Origin: Cohnella sp. GbtcB17
GTDB taxonomy: Bacteria > Bacillota > Bacilli > Paenibacillales > Paenibacillaceae
Length of the DNA: 62,167 bases
Reading direction: 5' to 3'
Assembly: GCF_019091135.1 (NCBI RefSeq)
Contig: NZ_JAGXJW010000053.1
Coordinates: forward strand, 1-62,167
Shown: in pieces, positions 60,864 to 62,167 of the stretch
How positions within the stretch are numbered: position 1 is the stretch's first letter
How the letters are laid out: the number at the start of each line of letters is the position of its first letter
Translations under genes and position numbers: made by a program
Notes under the pieces: generated by a model
Told to the model about the DNA's origin: nothing
Seen by the model: only the letters and a program-made list of their open reading frames with translations
The model's database searches: none

Positions 60864-62167
60864 GTGGCAGAGTTTGGACCATTGGGTGTGGCGGCGCGCG
60901 CATCCGAATTATTGCATAGCTTGGGCATCAAGCAGCCGACACCGGTACAGGCGCAGACGATCCCGGTCGCCCTGACGGGCAAGGACGTCATTAGCCAGGC
61001 GCAGACGGGCACGGGCAAGACACTCGCCTTCGTGCTGCCGATGCTGGAGCGGATCAAGCCGGAGGTGCCGTATCTGCAAGGCTTGATCGTGACGCCCACC
61101 CGCGAGCTCGCGATCCAGATCACGGCCGAGATCAAGAAGCTGCTCCCTGCCTATGAAGGCGTGCGCGTGCTGGCAGTCTACGGCGGACAGGACGTCGAGG
61201 CGCAGCTGCACAAGCTGGAAGGCAACATGCATATGATCGTAGCGACGCCTGGACGGCTGCTCGATCATATGCGGCGCGAGACGGTCAGGCTATCCAACGT
61301 GCGCATGATGGTGCTCGACGAGGCCGACCAGATGCTGCACATGGGCTTCCTCGGCGAGGTCGAGGAGATCATGTCCAAGACGCCGAAGGACAGGCAGACG
61401 ATGCTTTTCTCGGCGACGATGCCGGACAAGATCCGGAACCTCGCCGGCCGCTACCTGCGCGATCCGCAGGAAGTGACGGTGAAGGCGAAGCAGGTGACTG
61501 TAAAAGATACGGCGCAGCTCGTCATCGAGACGACCGACCGGGCGAAGCAGGCGGCGCTGGTGGCGATGATCGAGGAGACGCAGCCGTATCTAGGCATGGT
61601 GTTCTGCCGCACGAAGCGGCGCGCGAGCACGCTGAACGAAGCGCTGCAGGCGATGGGCTACAGCAGCGACGAGCTGCACGGCGATCTGTCGCAGGCGAAG
61701 CGGGAGCAGGTCATGAGAAAGTTTCGCGAGGCGAAGCTGCAGCTGCTCGTGGCGACGGACATCGCGGCACGCGGGCTTGATGTCGAAGGCGTGACGCACG
61801 TGTATAACTACGACGTGCCGCAGGACGCGGAGAGCTACATCCATCGCATCGGCCGGACAGGCCGTGCGGGTGAGTCGGGTATGGCGATCACGTTCGTGGC
61901 GCCGAAGGATCGCGGCGACCTGGGCGTGATCGAGGACGGCATCGGCATGTTCATTGAGCGGCGCAAAATCGGCGCGGCCGGCGGCAGCGTGGCTGCAGAG
62001 GGCGCACCGACGGCGAAGACGCGGACGCCGGGCGCGTTCGGCAAGCGCGCGGGCACGGCGGGCGCCGGGGCGCGCGGCGGCGCCACGCGCGGAGCCGGAG
62101 GCGGGCGGCGCGGCGAGAGCCGCGCTGACGATCGCGGCGCGCGGGGCGAAGGCCGCGGCGCGGTACG
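60864..62167 (+). CDS. DEAD-box RNA helicase, C-terminally truncated by the window
   Basis: Starts at a GTG (60864) with GAGGTG upstream; 434 codons are inside the window. Q motif (FGPLGVAARASELLHSLGIKQPTPVQAQTI in part), motif I AQTGTGKT, Ia PTRELA, Ib TPGRL, II VLDEADQML, III FSATM, VI HRIGRTGRAG are seen. The tail is Gly/Arg/Ala-rich (RGG-like), typical of CshA-type helicases in RNA turnover and cold response. The gene continues past 62167. Confidence 0.92.
   Translation, partial: MAEFGPLGVAARASELLHSLGIKQPTPVQAQTIPVALTGKDVISQAQTGTGKTLAFVLPMLERIKPEVPYLQGLIVTPTRELAIQITAEIKKLLPAYEGVRVLAVYGGQDVEAQLHKLEGNMHMIVATPGRLLDHMRRETVRLSNVRMMVLDEADQMLHMGFLGEVEEIMSKTPKDRQTMLFSATMPDKIRNLAGRYLRDPQEVTVKAKQVTVKDTAQLVIETTDRAKQAALVAMIEETQPYLGMVFCRTKRRASTLNEALQAMGYSSDELHGDLSQAKREQVMRKFREAKLQLLVATDIAARGLDVEGVTHVYNYDVPQDAESYIHRIGRTGRAGESGMAITFVAPKDRGDLGVIEDGIGMFIERRKIGAAGGSVAAEGAPTAKTRTPGAFGKRAGTAGAGARGGATRGAGGGRRGESRADDRGARGEGRGAV

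Overview
This window is the replication-origin region of a GC-rich, spore-forming Firmicute of the Paenibacillaceae, probably Cohnella-like. The evidence is the Bacillus-type order gyrA-gyrB-remB-recF-yaaA-dnaN-dnaA-oriC-rpmH-rnpA-yidC-jag-mnmE-mnmG-rsmG-noc-parA-parB, the presence of both Noc and ParB, sporulation-linked genes (yyaC, a YheC/YheD-type gene), a walRKHIJ-htrC operon, and high-GC coding sequence throughout. The genus is an inference.

Layout. Positions 1-7421 read leftward (gyrA fragment, gyrB, remB, recF, yaaA, dnaN, dnaA), with one rightward YheC/D-type gene inserted between gyrB and gyrA. oriC is bipartite. DnaA boxes lie at 7497-7790 upstream of dnaA. A second box cluster, a GC patch and a DnaA-trio-like TAG array lie between dnaA and dnaN (about 5899-6048). 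From 7899 most genes read rightward: ribosome/RNase P/membrane insertion/tRNA modification (7.9-14.3 kb), nucleoid occlusion and segregation with three parS sites (14.3-17.2 kb), a desulfurase-like gene, yyaC, an MscS channel and tRNA-Ser (17-21.4 kb), a leftward KhtTU-type K+ efflux pair (21.8-23.5 kb), and rpsF-ssb-rpsR (24.8-26.1 kb). A tyrosine recombinase bounded by perfect 24-bp inverted repeats follows, then HD-GYP and CBS genes, an exported amidohydrolase, and mazG-like-yybS-gdpP-rplI-dnaC-purA (31-37.7 kb). Next come a GntR/ABC operon, an M23 peptidase, the WalRK operon with htrC, and an accessory stretch (50.8-54.5 kb) with a transposase-derived gene, a repeat family and a CorA-like/TrkA_C pair. 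The window ends with a BmrCD-type drug exporter behind a leader-peptide attenuator, a GNAT gene, uppP and a truncated DEAD-box helicase.

How the genes work together. The core is replication initiation, segregation and cell-wall homeostasis. Several genes relate to c-di-AMP and potassium (gdpP, KhtTU, MscS, a CBS-domain protein). The most notable non-core signals are: (1) a four-segment transcription attenuator at 54.70-54.85 kb ahead of the BmrCD-type genes; (2) a recombinase cassette whose flanking sites look like its own crossover sites, so it may invert itself; (3) an intergenic repeat family of 13 copies, about 28 bp each, seen only between 40 and 61 kb, in tandem and in inverted pairs and flanking a transposase-derived gene that seems to lack a catalytic DDE triad; and (4) a GyrB with Val where the invariant adenine-binding Asp should be.
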